NCBI RefSeq assembly: GCF_001659605.2
Contig: NC_035172.2
Span: 34,399,342 to 34,463,341, forward strand
Origin: Manihot esculenta
Taxonomy: Eukaryota > Streptophyta > Magnoliopsida > Malpighiales > Euphorbiaceae
Reading direction: 5' to 3'
DNA: 64,000 nt
The notes under the pieces are model-generated. The model saw only the letters and a list, made by a program, of their open reading frames with translations, was not told where the DNA came from and made no database searches. Each line of letters starts with the position of its first letter. Position 1 is the first letter of the stretch. Below are positions 37,070 to 52,512 of this stretch, one piece after another. The translations under genes were made by a program, and so were the position numbers.

Positions 37070-38288
37070 CTAATTATGTTGAGCTTAGAAGCTAGACCTC
37101 ATCTCAACCCAATTTCTTATTTAGCCATCGAGCCCAAACTTGGCCTACCTCTCAAAATAAATATTTAAAAGAATACGAGGAATTGGACCAAACTGACTAA
37201 TCCAACATGTGTTTGAGGCATTCCTTACAAATCAGAAAAAGCCCACCATCATACTTATATTTTGCAGTTAAATTTATTTTTACACTAAATAAGTTCTATG
37301 AAAATGGTTTAAAATTGGAAAACCATTGAATTCAATGAACTTCTTCATTTTTACCCTGAATTTCTTTATATTTCTTATATTATTATTATTATTTTCAAAA
37401 TTTGAAACTATTTTTGGCTTGGATTTAAAAGTGTTTAAGCCTAAAGATTTAAGGCTATGTTTAAAACTAAAAACTAGCAACTAGCAGCCAGGAGGCTATC
37501 GAGTTCCACCCTTATCTGCCTCCACTACTTTAAACATGTGAAGATTGTTCTTCATAGATCCGTCAAGCGACCCCTATCATCAGCTATCACTGTAGGAGGA
37601 GCTCATTCAACTTCAGCGTTTGTTTTCCTGAAGGCTTAATTTACACTGCTAAGTTGAGTGACTCACGGGTGACAGGACCACCGTCATTACTATAAATACA
37701 TACCAATATGAATTAAATGTCCTGCGGAAGTTGGATGTGGCCTTTTCGAATTATGCTCACGTCAGCATTTATGAGCTGCCCACATGTATGGTACTGGAGC
37801 AATGGATTGCTGGGACCATCTTATTTTTTATGCCTTGCCCCTCGCCATGGTAATTGACAAGCTGCATCAGATAATGCCTTGCCTGGGGGTGAAAATGAAC
37901 ATCATTAATTGACTGGGTACCTGAATTGAAAATGATGCATTGCGCTCATCCAGCGGGGAAGAGGTGAACTTGCAGAACCAGAGAAGCAATCATGGATTTA
38001 ATCAACTGCTATTTATTATACATAAGAACCTACTTCTTCCAAGACAAAAGACCATGGCTTGTCGATGAAGACCCAAAAGCAAACGGGCTTTACGTGAGCA
38101 CCGTCAAAAAAAAAAAAAAAAAAGAAATGAACACAAAATCCGTACATGGAAAAATTGAAAATGGCAATTATCATACAAATATTACATTTATGAAGGGCAT
38201 TAACCACAGAATCAGTGAAAGCAACAAGGATAATGATTCTTTCAGCTGCTGGACCCATATCCTTCCACTATTTTCTTCTTCTATTTTT
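37070..38288. other. Intergenic; MIPS downstream region
   Basis: Between 37480 and 37980 the DNA is less AT-rich, and a TATAAATA lies at 37691-37698, but no protein frame is credible. The stretch from about 38000 to 38288 probably includes the MIPS 3' UTR (minus strand), with a poly-A run at about 38106-38122. Confidence 0.4.
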
Positions 38289-40871
<2,583 letters not shown>

Positions 40872-43800
40872 TTTCTTTTGGGGTTAAAGATGAGAGGAAA
40901 ATCCGAGGAAACAAAAAATTAAGCCAAGCAAGCCTCGGATTGCAAGCGCAGGAAGGGAAGGGAGGCGAAGCGAAGAGAAAATTAGCTACCAATCTCAGCC
41001 TTCGTGCTGTCTGGATTGCCACCCAAGCGGTGGATAAATAGAGGAAATGTGGCCCTGGGAGAATACGTGGATGAGTCTGGCCCTACCTAGTCAGTATTAT
41101 TGAGTGAAGCTTGGCCATGCAAAAACTGTATAGAGTCAGTCCAAACGGACCGCACGTATCAGTCGACACGTGCGAGCTAAAGAGCGACAGGTGGCAGCTC
41201 TTTACGCGTGGCACGATCTGGAGAATCTTGCCATAGTAGTATTTTTTACAAAACAAATATTATTTATTTAACCTTTTTGGATGTGTGGGTCCAGAATCTA
41301 AGAGGGTACTCGAAATGGTGGTCCCCAATTGAAGATTAAATATCTATCACTCATTTTATAAAATTAATTAATTAATTAATTCGCTTTATGTACAATTTTT
41401 TTTATAAAATTTACTTTACATGATACAATATTTATATTTGATGTTTTGAGATTTAAAAATATAATTTACAGTAATTTATATAAATTTAAATAGGAAAAAC
41501 AGACGTTTTTTTTATTTTTTTATTTATTATTAACGTTTAATTATTTTTCAATTATAATGTTGTTTATCCGGCATGATTCTCATGATCAAATTGAGACACG
41601 CAATGTAAATCTGACTTATCTTGAAAAGAGTTTAGTGAATTTTAAATATATATTTTTCTTTAAAATTCAGTCTTAATCCATGTGCAAAGGTCCGACGCTC
41701 GTCAATATTCAAGTTTAGCTATTCTTTAAGACTAAGTAAATAAGGGCTCAACTCTTCTTTGAACCATGGCAAGACTCTATCACTATTAAAACAGCTAATA
41801 TTATTCAACAGAGCAAAAATCAAGTTAGATCATTTAAAATGGGCATGGATTATTATTTTATGGAAAAGGATAAACCTCAATTCATATAGATATGCATGTA
41901 AAAGTATAGAGGCATGTGACCTCCAAAGGACAATGACTCCCTTTATCAACACCAAATGGCCACAGAATTGATATGTGGTTCATGTGAGCTAAGAGCTTTT
42001 TGTGCATGTAAGAGGCCATTCTAAGCAGGAAAGTTACATGTCAGTGAGACCCACACCACAACCACTCCTATTCCCTTTGCAGGTTAATTAATTGATTGCA
42101 TTTTCTTGAGGCAACTGTAGACTCAGCTATATATTTCACTACCCTTTCCTTTTGCTTTCTTTCTTTATTTGTTTGGCATTCAGAGAAATCCATTGTGGTC
42201 CATTCCATTGTAATAATGTACATCATCCCTTTCATTTTTTGACAGGGTCCACTCCCTTGTTGGTGTAAAAGGACCATATCACATGAAAGTTTCTGCAGTT
42301 TTCACTTTTCTAGAAATTGTACTTTCTCACTTTTTATTCTTCTTCTTCTTCAACTAATGTATTTTGCTCCATCATTCATCCTTTTCTTTCATTTCTACCC
42401 CTTAATTAAAACTAAGTCATTAAGCTTTTGATGCTCCAAGCAGCAAGCATGTGATTAATGATAAAAAGAGGTGAGCTGAAATCTTTGAGCAAAGTTTTTG
42501 AGGAAGTGGTTTGGAATAATATGTTTAAATAGTTAATTAAGAAGAAGAAGAAGAAGACAAGTAAAAGTGGCAGGATGGTTGAACATTGTATTGTTTTTTT
42601 AACAATATTGTGGCTGCTTTTCCTCAAACTTGGGTCTCTCGATTGATCAAAATCATGTGCATTCGCTGTCGGCTGGTTGGTGTCAACTCTCAATTATGCT
42701 GTTGCTGTGGTGCTTTTGCAGTTTGCATCAAACACCCATTTTCATGAATATGTTCACATGCTATAGGATTGAAGAGTTATATTATATATTTGTCTGCATA
42801 AGTGTGGTAAAATTTTGAGCTCAGAAGAAATACATAGATGGAAAGGGGTAAATTTCAAATTTCTGCAATGTCAGGCCTTGTAAGCAAAAGACCTGAGCTC
42901 ATTTTCTTGGGGTCTGACTACTGTTGGGCCTGAAGTTGCGAGCGGATCGGCTCAGACCCATTTAGCTCATAATAGTAAAGATTGTAATTTCTTAGGTTTT
43001 GGATATGATTTACACTAATTAATTAAGTTTATATAATGTAAGACCTTAATTATTATAATTGAATTCATGCACAGGCAAGCCAAGCCGGCTCTTGAAGGGA
43101 GTATATGCCAAATTAGGGAAGGATTAATCAAATTCCCACATGATCACTGGACTTTCTCGTGGATTTGATTCCTCAGCTTGTTGCCTAAAATACAAAATTT
43201 CATGATTGATTGCAAATAAATCTTGTTTTTTTTAATTCAATAAAAGACATAACGAGATTATATAAAAATTATTGAAGATACTATAAATAAATGAAATTAA
43301 TATAGTTCTTATTGCTTTGTATCCATAAAGAAAAACTCTTACAGTATGATGAACTAAGATCAGGAGGGTTACTAGATGAGATATCCAAATATAATGGTTG
43401 GATTCAACGAAAAAATCAATAAACTAAAATTGGTTTAATGAAGAGTAAATGTAGAAAATAAATGAAGTTAATGAACGGGTATTAAGTTTGGAGAGGTTAA
43501 GGTTCATTGAGAAAAGCAAGATGGTGGATTCAATGAAGATTTAGAATATTTTTACTGTGAGTTAGATCAGTGCTATATATATTCATAGTCGTTCTGACAC
43601 TCTCTGTATCACGTCTCATCGGATTGAGCAGAGATATTTTTTTCTAGATGTGTCAAGCGTATCATTTATGGTAAGTAGTTGGCTAATAAATATAAAGTCG
43701 GTTAATTAATATTTTATCTATTGTATTCGTCATATTAATATAATTTATCGCACACACATTTATAATTCCGATAATATTTTGAGTAAGCGATCAGGGTATA

Positions 43801-45055
43801 GGAGATCGACATTCTATTTTGATTTAATCAAGTTATATCTAATTTATCCGATTTGTATCAAGATGAATTCTCCTCAATTATTAAAATTGGTTGGATTGAA
43901 AACACGTGTTTCCATTAGAAATGTTCTTATATTTATATGTTATCGCAGTCGAATCATATTAATTTTTTTTAAATTATTATTTTTTCACATTAATTTTTTT
44001 TAAATTATTATTTTTTCTTTATCTCTCATTAGAATATATAATCTTGTTAATTAAAAGAAATGAACATAGATGAAGATGTAGAAGAATGAGAAAAGACGAG
44101 TTTCGGAGGCCGGCAGAGGATGGAAATTATATCTACAATTTACAAAGTCTGTCCTTATATTAAAATTTAAAAAAAAAAAAAAATCCAAGCGATCAATTCC
44201 CACATTAAAATATTTTTTAAGCTAAAGATAGATTATTAAAGCATAGAAAACCTTGATATATACGTGTCAAATTGTATAAGTAACGGCATTCTTGATTTGT
44301 ATACATCCAGCCTATGAGTCTCGTAATATAATATATCATGTGATGATGACTAGCAGCATGGTTATTTGTTTAATTTGACAGTTAATTAAGATTTAATTAT
44401 TTCATAAATTTCATATCATAAAGCTTACCTTAATATCATCTGACTGAAATATAGATTTATTATAATATTTTTAATTATTTTATAAATTTAATACCGTAAA
44501 ACTTACGAAAATATCATCTCACTGAAATATAAATATAAGTTTATTATAATATTTTTTTTGAAAAAAAAAATATTAATAAAAAGTTAGTCTCTGACCAATT
44601 ATGTATATAATATAGTAAAATTTACTTGAATTATAGTAAATTATTTTTCACTGGTTTTATAAATTTTATAATACGACGATTTAAAAATGGAAACCTATAA
44701 AATAAAAAAAATAGGGTAAAAAATTCTATTGGAAATGTCCGAGCTTAGTGTAAATACACATGCAAAATATTGTCGTTATTGCGCTTCGTTAGTTTTAAGG
44801 TTATTGCAATAAACATTCGAGGAATCTGGTTTGTGAAAACAAACAATTGTAAGATACATAGCTAAAGACGAGAAGAAGCTTAATATCTATGCATAGTGAG
44901 CATGCAACAGCAGCAACGCAAAACCTAACAAAGACAAGGACGATGGCTCCATGCCAAAACTATATTCAAAGCTGCTTCTTGCTTTCTTTCTTTTTTATTT
45001 TTATTAATTATTATCTAACCGCGTACAAGCTTATAAATTAATAAGCATAAACTCA
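40872..45055. other. Intergenic, AT-rich; MIPS promoter at left end
   Basis: The first about 350 bases form the MIPS upstream region. From 41220 to 45055 I find no coding sequence, no tRNA and no element with definable ends. The part 41980-42900 is less AT-rich and contains CT-rich tracts and scattered short ORFs, but none resembles a family. Confidence 0.45.
41165..41212 (-). promoter_or_regulatory. Putative ABA-responsive module upstream of MIPS
   Basis: About 295-340 bases upstream of the MIPS ATG there is GACACGTG (41165-41172), which on the gene's strand reads CACGTGTC, a G-box type ABRE. ACGCGTGGC follows at 41204-41212, close to the CE3 coupling element. A CAGGTGGC lies between them. 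An ABRE with a coupling element is a known ABA and dehydration response arrangement. Function here is inferred from sequence alone. Confidence 0.45.
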
Positions 45056-45077
45056 CTATATATATATATATATATAT
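45056..45077 (+). promoter_or_regulatory. (TA)n tract serving as likely TATA region
   Basis: A run of about ten TA units lies about 85 bases upstream of the J-domain gene's ATG and is the only TATA-like stretch there. It is also a microsatellite, so its length will probably vary between individuals. Confidence 0.45.
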
Positions 45078-45159
45078 GAAGATCTTCATTAATTTCTTCC
45101 ACTAGCTCACACAAACCTATCTTAATAAGATTTCATCTCCTCTGTCTCTCAAAGTTCAC

Positions 45160-45657
45160 ATGGAGACATCCCTGAAAATGAAACCCAAGTTGGAAAAATT
45201 GGTTCCAGTGCTACACAAAACAAGGGCAAGGCAAAATAACTATAAGATCAAGATCAAGATCATTACTTGCAGATATAAAGCTATGCAAGAAAAGAAGACC
45301 AACTTGTACCATGTTCTTTCTCTTGAATCCCAGAATGTAGGGTTTTGTGAGATTAAGAAGGCTTATAGGAACATGGCTTTACAATACCACCCGGATGTTT
45401 GTCCTCCGTCGGCAAAAGAAGAGTCCACAAAGCGATTTGTTGAGCTTCGACAAGCTTATGAAACACTGTCGGATCCAATCTCACGTAGACTTTATGATTA
45501 TGAGTTGAGTTTGGGAAATTCTACAGGGTTTGATATTGAATTAAGAATGGAGGAAAGGAACAACAAGTTTCCTAAGGAAGCATGGGAAGAGCAACTTCAC
45601 GGATTGAAACAACGATCTCATGTCCGATTGGAGAAGATGAACAATAAATATATCTAG
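45160..45657 (+). CDS. Small J-domain protein (chloroplast DnaJ20-like)
   Basis: Single exon, 165 residues. Residues about 48-115 are a J-domain: NLYHVLSL, EIKKAYRNMALQYHPDV with the HPD triad at 77-79, FVELRQAYETLSDP, and RRLYDYEL. Such proteins stimulate the ATPase of an Hsp70 and hand over clients. The first about 45 residues are basic and lack acidic residues over long stretches (KMKPKLEKLVPVLHKTRARQ), which fits a plastid transit peptide. The C-terminus is charged, with an EAWEEQL motif common in the DnaJ20/J11 group. That group works with plastid Hsp70 in quality control of enzymes such as DXS; this role and the plastid location are inferred. Lack of introns is usual for small J-proteins. 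Confidence 0.88.
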   Translation: METSLKMKPKLEKLVPVLHKTRARQNNYKIKIKIITCRYKAMQEKKTNLYHVLSLESQNVGFCEIKKAYRNMALQYHPDVCPPSAKEESTKRFVELRQAYETLSDPISRRLYDYELSLGNSTGFDIELRMEERNNKFPKEAWEEQLHGLKQRSHVRLEKMNNKYI

Positions 45658-47598
45658 CTATATATATTTTGATTTTTGTTTTCCCTTTTAGTTTCATCAA
45701 TTCATGTTTTGCCCTATTTCTAGTTGTAGCTCATTCTTATTCTTATGTAATAATCTTAAGAATTTTTGTAATCCCACATTCTCAAATTAAATTGGAAATC
45801 TGAGTTAGAAAATCTTTTGACTACATTTATTGATTATTTGGGAGCTAAACCTAGAATGCAATTAATTATTATCCCTTTTTTTTAATTTAAGTTAAAATTG
45901 AATTAGCCTGAAAATTGAGGTCTCAATCAAGAAATAATCAAAAGATCACCATCATTTATAAAGTTTATTCTGGAATGGAGTTATAAATAGAATATATCTA
46001 TATCTATACAGTGGTGAAGATTATATTCCAATCTCAGCATTTATTCCAATTGGATTAGAAGATGCAAAAAAAAAAAAAAAAAAACCTATCTCGTTTACAT
46101 GATAGTCAACTATGCAAAAGAATTAAACAATAATCCTTCCATATATCCACACACCAAGTTGGCAACAAGTCAAACTCTAACTCATTCATGCATGCCATTC
46201 ATTTTGCATATTGCTTTCAATTCTATACCCACAAAGGTTTAAGTCAACCGCATTATTTTATTCGTATAATGATTTTATAATAATTATTAATTGATTTAAA
46301 GACAGATGCAACATGTGAGTATGTTTAGTCTGATGGTAAGTGCATTTAAATTTGAGAGATCTCAGATTATGCTTTTCAATTTTTAATTTTCAATTTTTAT
46401 TTAAAAAAAAAAGATAATGCAATAAATTTTCTAACTGTTATTTTACGAGGATTATTACATATATATGCATATATATGTATGCTGAATATAATCTTCATAA
46501 GGAGCCGCCAAGTTGGAGATTAACAGGACATGTGAGGATTATTACATGAACCCATGCACGTGTGAAACATGGAGTGGATAGCATCTGATATATATTTGAA
46601 AAGAAGGAATCTATTCTTTATGGTGATGAGTAATGTTGAGAGCAAAGGTTGGCCTATAAATTCAGATCATGATTATATGTTTGATACAAATAAACACAAA
46701 GAGATGCAGAAAATTGAGGAGTAAGCATCAAGGCAATTCGCGTTTAACTCTCCCTCAAGGGCTTCAGCTAGCCAACGTCCCTTTGCATTCTCTTTCATGA
46801 GACTGGCGATGATGCACAGAGGAACGTGTTAAAGTTGAATCCCGGCGGGGGGAGTTGGACGCGACCTGCCTTAACGATCTCTGCTTGTAAACTTTCCCCT
46901 CATGAAGAAACTACAGGTGCTCAAGCTAAATGAGGTTGTGCATTCTTTTGATTTTTACATCCTTTTTCTTTTCTTGATTCACTAATATCTTTTTATAATA
47001 TGATATTATCGTGGTGGGCAATTTTTACTTGCATAGTTTTTAATTGGTTTTTCCTAAATAAATTAAGCAGTTTGTGCTCAAGACAATTTGAAGAGAGGCC
47101 TTAGCCCAAAACTGGAAAAACATGCACACTGAACCCAACCCAAATTAGCCCAATAATATCAAAGAGTCTCACTCATGGACATAATTGTTTAGGAAGCTAA
47201 AGCAGAAGGTAGCAACTTGAGACAATAGACATACAAATGCAATGAATTTTAGATAAAACATGCATTATTTATATGATGAAATCACTCATGGAACACACTG
47301 GGATATGAAACTACTTCTGCCTTAGAAAAGAAGATAGAAAATATATAAGAAGAGAAGGTGTCATAGCTAGAGATTTGTTAGGCAGGACAAATTAACCATT
47401 AAAGCAACATTTGACATGGAAAGATTTTGATATTTAGGCATACATTAGTTAATCTCATCACTTGTTTGCTAGTGACTTTACTTATTTTTAAAGTGATCAA
47501 TCATTTTCTTGTATTTTTCGCCCTGAAAATACAACCATTTAAAAGGGCAACAATTCTCATAGCTTTCTTGCATTTATATTTCCATTGAAATATCAGAT
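45658..47598. other. Intergenic, no clear gene
   Basis: AT-rich, with a poly-A run near 46067-46083. A less AT-rich stretch at 46640-46930 has CTATAAATT at about 46654-46662 and might be a promoter and non-coding first exon for the small ORF at 47599, but no splice pair could be confirmed. Confidence 0.35.
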
Positions 47599-47814
47599 AT
47601 GTGTTTGAAATTAGGGTACAGTTTCAAGAAGGGAAAATTTGTTCGTGTGAAGAAAAGTGATGATGAAGATGATGATGGAGATCATGGAATAGAAGCAAAG
47701 GGTTTGCTCTCAAAGGAAATTCAGAGATGGAAGAAGCAACAAGAGACGTTAACTGCTCAAGCAGAAGATGCTTCATCTTTCTGCAGTAAGCCCTCGAAAT
47801 GCAATCGTCGATGA
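47599..47814 (+). CDS. Unrecognised small charged ORF, 71 residues
   Basis: The frame runs from ATG at 47599 to TGA at 47812. It begins MCLKLGYSFKKGKFVRVKK, has an acidic run (SDDEDDDGDHG) and then an amphipathic stretch (LLSKEIQRWKKQQETLTAQAED) likely to be helical. A CAG sits just before the start (ATATCAG at about 47590-47596), so this could be the last exon of a longer gene whose earlier exons I could not find. Codon use and composition look more like coding sequence than the flanks, and the spacer on both sides is AT-rich. I do not recognise a family. It could be a genuine small protein gene, a last exon, or chance. Confidence 0.35.
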   Translation: MCLKLGYSFKKGKFVRVKKSDDEDDDGDHGIEAKGLLSKEIQRWKKQQETLTAQAEDASSFCSKPSKCNRR

Positions 47815-49405
47815 TCATTTTTCCCATGTATTGTTGTAATTTGCAGGCCTGTATTGGTGTGTTTTTGCTTTTTCTAATGAATAATGATCGATCGGCCTGC
47901 TCTGTTAAACGATGGGAAAGAGAAACACAAGTAGACCCAGAAAATTTCTGAGTGTTTTGTGTGTTTTTTTTCTTCTTGGATTTTGACTGATTTTAATTGA
48001 TTTACTCTTAATATTGTTCCTTTTTTTTGTTATAAATAAGATTAAATTAGTTATTGCACTTCTTTGTTCCTCTTTGCCTCTTCCTTTTTGCAGGAGATTT
48101 GAAGAAATTAATAGCTATTAAATAATTGGCTTAAATTATTAAATAATTTAAATTAAATAAAAAATAAATTTAAAAATTATTTAAATTGATTTTAACTAAG
48201 TAAATTGACCACGATAAAACCACGCCCTCTCAAACACTCGCAATGCCTTAACAAAAACATGAGCACCAGCACTAAACTCATTTCTGATTTAAGTAATGCA
48301 AAATCACAATAGTTTCGATATTCATAAACAATTTTGATATTATTCTAATCTCAACTATAAACCATATCGACCAGAGATCGGCGGATGTTACTTTTAGAAC
48401 TCGATTTAAGAAATCAAAATCTTTAAGTTCAGGAGTATTGATTGTAAATAGCAAACCAATTGTCCATAACAGTCATGCACTATTCACTAATTAATACATT
48501 ATGTCCAACGTTACTGAGGTTGTATGTGTCCGTAAAAATTTGTGATGTTCTCTTAGATAGAAATGAAATTTTGGAATGAAAACTGGAACATTTTTAAGTG
48601 GGAAGTCTGGTTGAGACATACATGTAATGAAGAGAAAGCTGTAACTGAGTAAGCACAATCCTGCCATACATAGTTTAATCCAAAAAGGACTTAATGGGCT
48701 ATGAATGGTATCAGATCCTGCAATATAATTGATGGGTGGTAAAGATAAGAGCTAGCCCACTCATCACGTCTTTACGCCTATTCAAATTCAAAAGGAGCCA
48801 CAATACACTCAAACTATTATGAGGGTGCATCTCCAAGTCCAAGCCTGCCCATTTGCTCAATTCTCTCTCTCTCTCTTGTATATGAATAGATTTGAATTTG
48901 GCCAATCGACAAATAGATTATATAAATTTTTTTAACATATTAATCCTTGTTTATCATTAATATGAATAAATTTATTGTTTTTTTAAATTTTAATTAAGTG
49001 TAAGCAATATAAAATATCTTAATTATATTTTTGACTAATATTTAAAAAATATCTTAATTATTTAGACTGAATGATCTAAAAGAAGAATTTTTATATTTAA
49101 TCATTTCAAAAAGGTAAAATGATTAATAGAAATGTATTTTTTTTAAATGTAAATTGAAGAAATAAAATTTAAAATTTTTTAAATTTATTTAAATATATTT
49201 ACCTTGTATTTTAAATTTCACAATGTAAAAAAAGGAAAAATCAAGTGGAGGATTAAATGATAAAATTTAATAAAAGTTATGGTGAGTTGGCGATCTCCTG
49301 CTGTATTATGTTTACTACACGTTAAAACTCCTAACTCCCTCCACCACTATCACCTACTTTTCAGATGAATGAAGTCGCACTTAAGCTTCTTATCCAAAGC
49401 AGACA
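47815..49405. other. Intergenic, no feature recognised
   Basis: Spacer with a few short A/T tracts and a CT microsatellite at about 48862-48878. No gene or element ends are seen. Confidence 0.4.
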
Positions 49406-49809
49406 GGGTGCGCGTGTTTGATTTAAATTGAGAAAATTATCGAATTAAATTAATTTAAAATTTAATTTAATTTTTTATTTATTTTTATTTATTTAAAATT
49501 TTTAATTTAATTTAATTTTAATAAAAATATTTTAAAAAATTAAATTAAATTGATTAGTAATAATATTATATTATTTTTAATAATATAAAAAATTAAATAT
49601 TTTAATTAAATTTTAAATATTAAAATTAAAATATAAAAAATAAAAAATTTATTAAAAATTTAAATCGATCAAATTGAATCGAATCGAATCAGATTGATTC
49701 GATTTAATTTAATTTTTGATCAAAATTGATTTATTTTTATTAATATTAAAATTTCAATTTTCGATTTATTTAATTCGGTTTGAATCAAACCGACTAAATA
49801 TTCATCTGT
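49406..49809 (+). repeat. Diverged MITE copy (same family as 36593)
   Basis: Same order as 36593-37069: a GTGCGCGTGTTTGATTT left end, AAATTGATTAGTAATAATATTATATTATT centre, AAATCGATCAAATTGAATCGAATC, and a right end AACCGACTAAATATTCATCTG. Many CG pairs of the younger copy are TG or CA here, as expected from decay of methylated CpG. Confidence 0.6.
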
Positions 49810-49815
49810 AACAGT

Positions 49816-50100
49816 AGAGATAAGCAATATTCAAATTAAAAAAAAATTGATTAAATCAAAATAATTTGAAAATTTAGTTTGATTTTTAATATAAAAAATT
49901 TCAGTTATTTCAGTTTTATTTGATTTTAATAAAAAAATTTAAAAAATTAAAGCGAACCTAATAGTGATAATAATATATTATTTTTAATAATAAAGAAAGA
50001 TTAAATAATATTAAGATTAAAATCAAAATCAAAATCGATTTGATTTTTATAAATACCAAAATTTTAATTTTTGATTTATTCGATTCATCGTGATGAGCCT
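49816..50100 (+). repeat. Second MITE copy abutting the first, internally deleted
   Basis: This begins GATAAGCAATATTCAAATT immediately after the 49406-49809 copy and has ATTTCAGTTATTTCAGTTTTATTTGAT and AATAGTGATAATAATATATTATT. It skips about 150 bases relative to 36593 and ends near TTATTCGATTCATCGTGATGAGC. Same orientation as its neighbour. Confidence 0.55.
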
Positions 50101-52401
50101 GTTTAACTGCCTACTTTCCTTTAATTAATTTTAATTACTAGTCCGATTGGTTTCTTCTTTATTTTTTAATATATAAATATATTAAAAAAATGGTTTTCTT
50201 ATAAATTATAAATATAATCAAAGCATGATTAATTTGTTGATATTTCCTGCTACATTTACATTTGTCTTAAGTTGAACTTCCACTACATTGTTTCCAAAAA
50301 ACCCTTAAAAAAAAAAAAATTAAATTAAGTCCAGCACCAATAATTTTTGAGATGAATGAATTGACACCTAATTAACTAGATAAGCAGTAGATCCTTGTCA
50401 ATTGCTGCTTTTTATTTTTTATTTTTAAATCAAATCATCCATCAAATAGATTTTGAAAAAGAAAAAAAAACTTAATATAGTAAATTCTACTCAAATTAGC
50501 AGGCTACATAATATCTCCAAATCTAAACTTATTAACAACAATTATGAAAATTTAAAATTACGTTATTCAATAAATAAAATTCAAGAATTTAGAAATGGGT
50601 TTTTATTTATCTCACCTCAATAATTTCCAATACAGAAAAACAACGCATTTTTTTAAAAAAATCTATCTAAATTGATTTTTATAAATTTTTTTAAATTTAA
50701 TTAAAATTAAAAATTAATTATATATATATATATATTATAATTAGAACCTGTCTAAATTGATTTTTATAATTATAAAATATTAATTTTTATATTTTAAAAT
50801 TAAAATTATTTATAATAATAATAAATAAATAAAATCAAATTGAAGTTAACAGTTAGACTCAAATTTAAGGACCTAAAACGATTATTTCCACCAAAACTAA
50901 ACCCAATCAGGCCTCTGGCCAGGTCTAGTAGGTAGGCGTGTTCATGGTTTTGAAATTGAACCGGCCCAAAACTGATCAAAACCAAGATTGAATTGTTTCA
51001 GAATGAGCCTCTACGATTTGGTTTACATTCAAGGATCTTGAAAACTATGAATTGCCCGTTAATCGAGTGGAGTCGGCAGTATGATTTTTCATGAAAATAA
51101 ATCCAATTCAGTCCCTATATTTTTATTTAAATATTAAATAAGTCTAATTTCAAATTTTATCAATTAAGTTTTGAAAGTAACATAAGTCTCAATATAATAT
51201 AATATTATTTTTTATTAATAAAATATTATTTTTTATAATTAAAATATTAAAAATTAGTATTTTAATAAATATAAAGTTTAAAAAATACATAAAAATAATA
51301 AATAATTTTTAAATTATAAAAATAAAATTTTATTATATTAAAAATTAATTTTATCATTAAGAATATTTTTTATTATTAAAAAAATAATACTCCATTGGTC
51401 TCATATATTTTTTTTAATTATTTTAAAATTATTATTCACTTTTTATATTATAATAATATATAAATGAACCATTATAATTTTATTTTATTTTTAACAAAAT
51501 CTCTTTAAATATTTTTTAATATTTAATAGAATTTAATTTATTTAAAATAAATTTAATTAAAAAAATTATATTTTTTAATATACATAAAAAAAATAAAAAA
51601 ATATTATATTAAGTAACGATTTATTTGGACATTAAATAAAAATATAAAAATTTAATCAGTTAAAAAAATATATATAGAGAGTCATGTAATTTTTTTTTTT
51701 TTTTAAAAAAAAAAGCAAGCGCAGGCCTAACTTCCAGTCAGCCTCCAACGACTACAACTTTTTAAAAAAAATAATTTATTCTTTATTTTAATTATAAAAT
51801 TACCACTTTAATCACTATAACAACTAATCTTTAAGGATATTTGGAGAATTAAACATTTATAATAACCCAATAAATATCCACCCCATCTTTGATTCTTTCC
51901 AAAATTCCAACATTCTCTCAATTATTATTTTTAATAATATTTCATACTCTCAAATTATCTAAATAATTCTTTATTCTTAATTCAATTTTCTTACTTGATT
52001 TTATTCGATTTAATTTAATTATTAAAAGACGAATTAGCTTCACCTATTATTTTATTTCAATTGAAAATTTCCATTTATATCCTGTATAATTTTACTGTTT
52101 AATTTATTGATTGTGCTTCATTCATCTTTTTTTTTTTCAAACCGTATTGAATCATTTGATTTCAAACCACTATCAAATCATTTTGAATTGAGATTCAAAC
52201 CGAAAGTAACGGTTCATATTGGTTCAAGTTCAATATCTTCTTAAAATTAAATCGGCGATTTGGTAAGCTGAACCGAAACCGACATTTTTGAAGTGTAGAA
52301 AGTGCTTATAAGTAGGTCAGGATCCTTTTTGGGTCTCTAGTAGATTTTTAAAGAAAAACAAAAAAAAAATTCCTCAACCATCGAAGTTGCCTTCTTCTGT
52401 G
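50101..52401. other. Intergenic, extremely AT-rich; sulfate transporter upstream
   Basis: No gene is seen. Two less AT-rich islands, about 50870-51090 and 52130-52300, flank a very AT-rich core and both carry AACCG/CGGTT-type strings. They could be the ends of another element, but I could not pair them as inverted repeats. Confidence 0.35.
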
Positions 52402-52409
52402 TATATAAA
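52402..52409 (+). promoter_or_regulatory. TATA box of the sulfate transporter gene
   Basis: TATATAAA lies 111 bases before the ATG at 52513, which would give a leader of about 80 bases. Confidence 0.6.
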
Positions 52410-52512
52410 GCTCCTAATGGTCGTTGCGCTTTAGCATCAAACAATTCTCTAATCAAAATCTTGTTGCTCACATGAACCATCCTTTAACCATTGATGCTGT
52501 CTTGTTGAAAGA

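Noticed and set aside
37691..37698. TATA box of a hidden gene downstream of MIPS
   Set aside because: No open frame, splice pattern or transcript-like sequence follows it; TATAAATA is expected by chance in such AT-rich DNA.
50930..52300. A single large transposon between two CGGTT/AACCG-rich islands
   Set aside because: The outer islands do not pair as inverted or direct repeats over a useful length and no flanking duplication was found.
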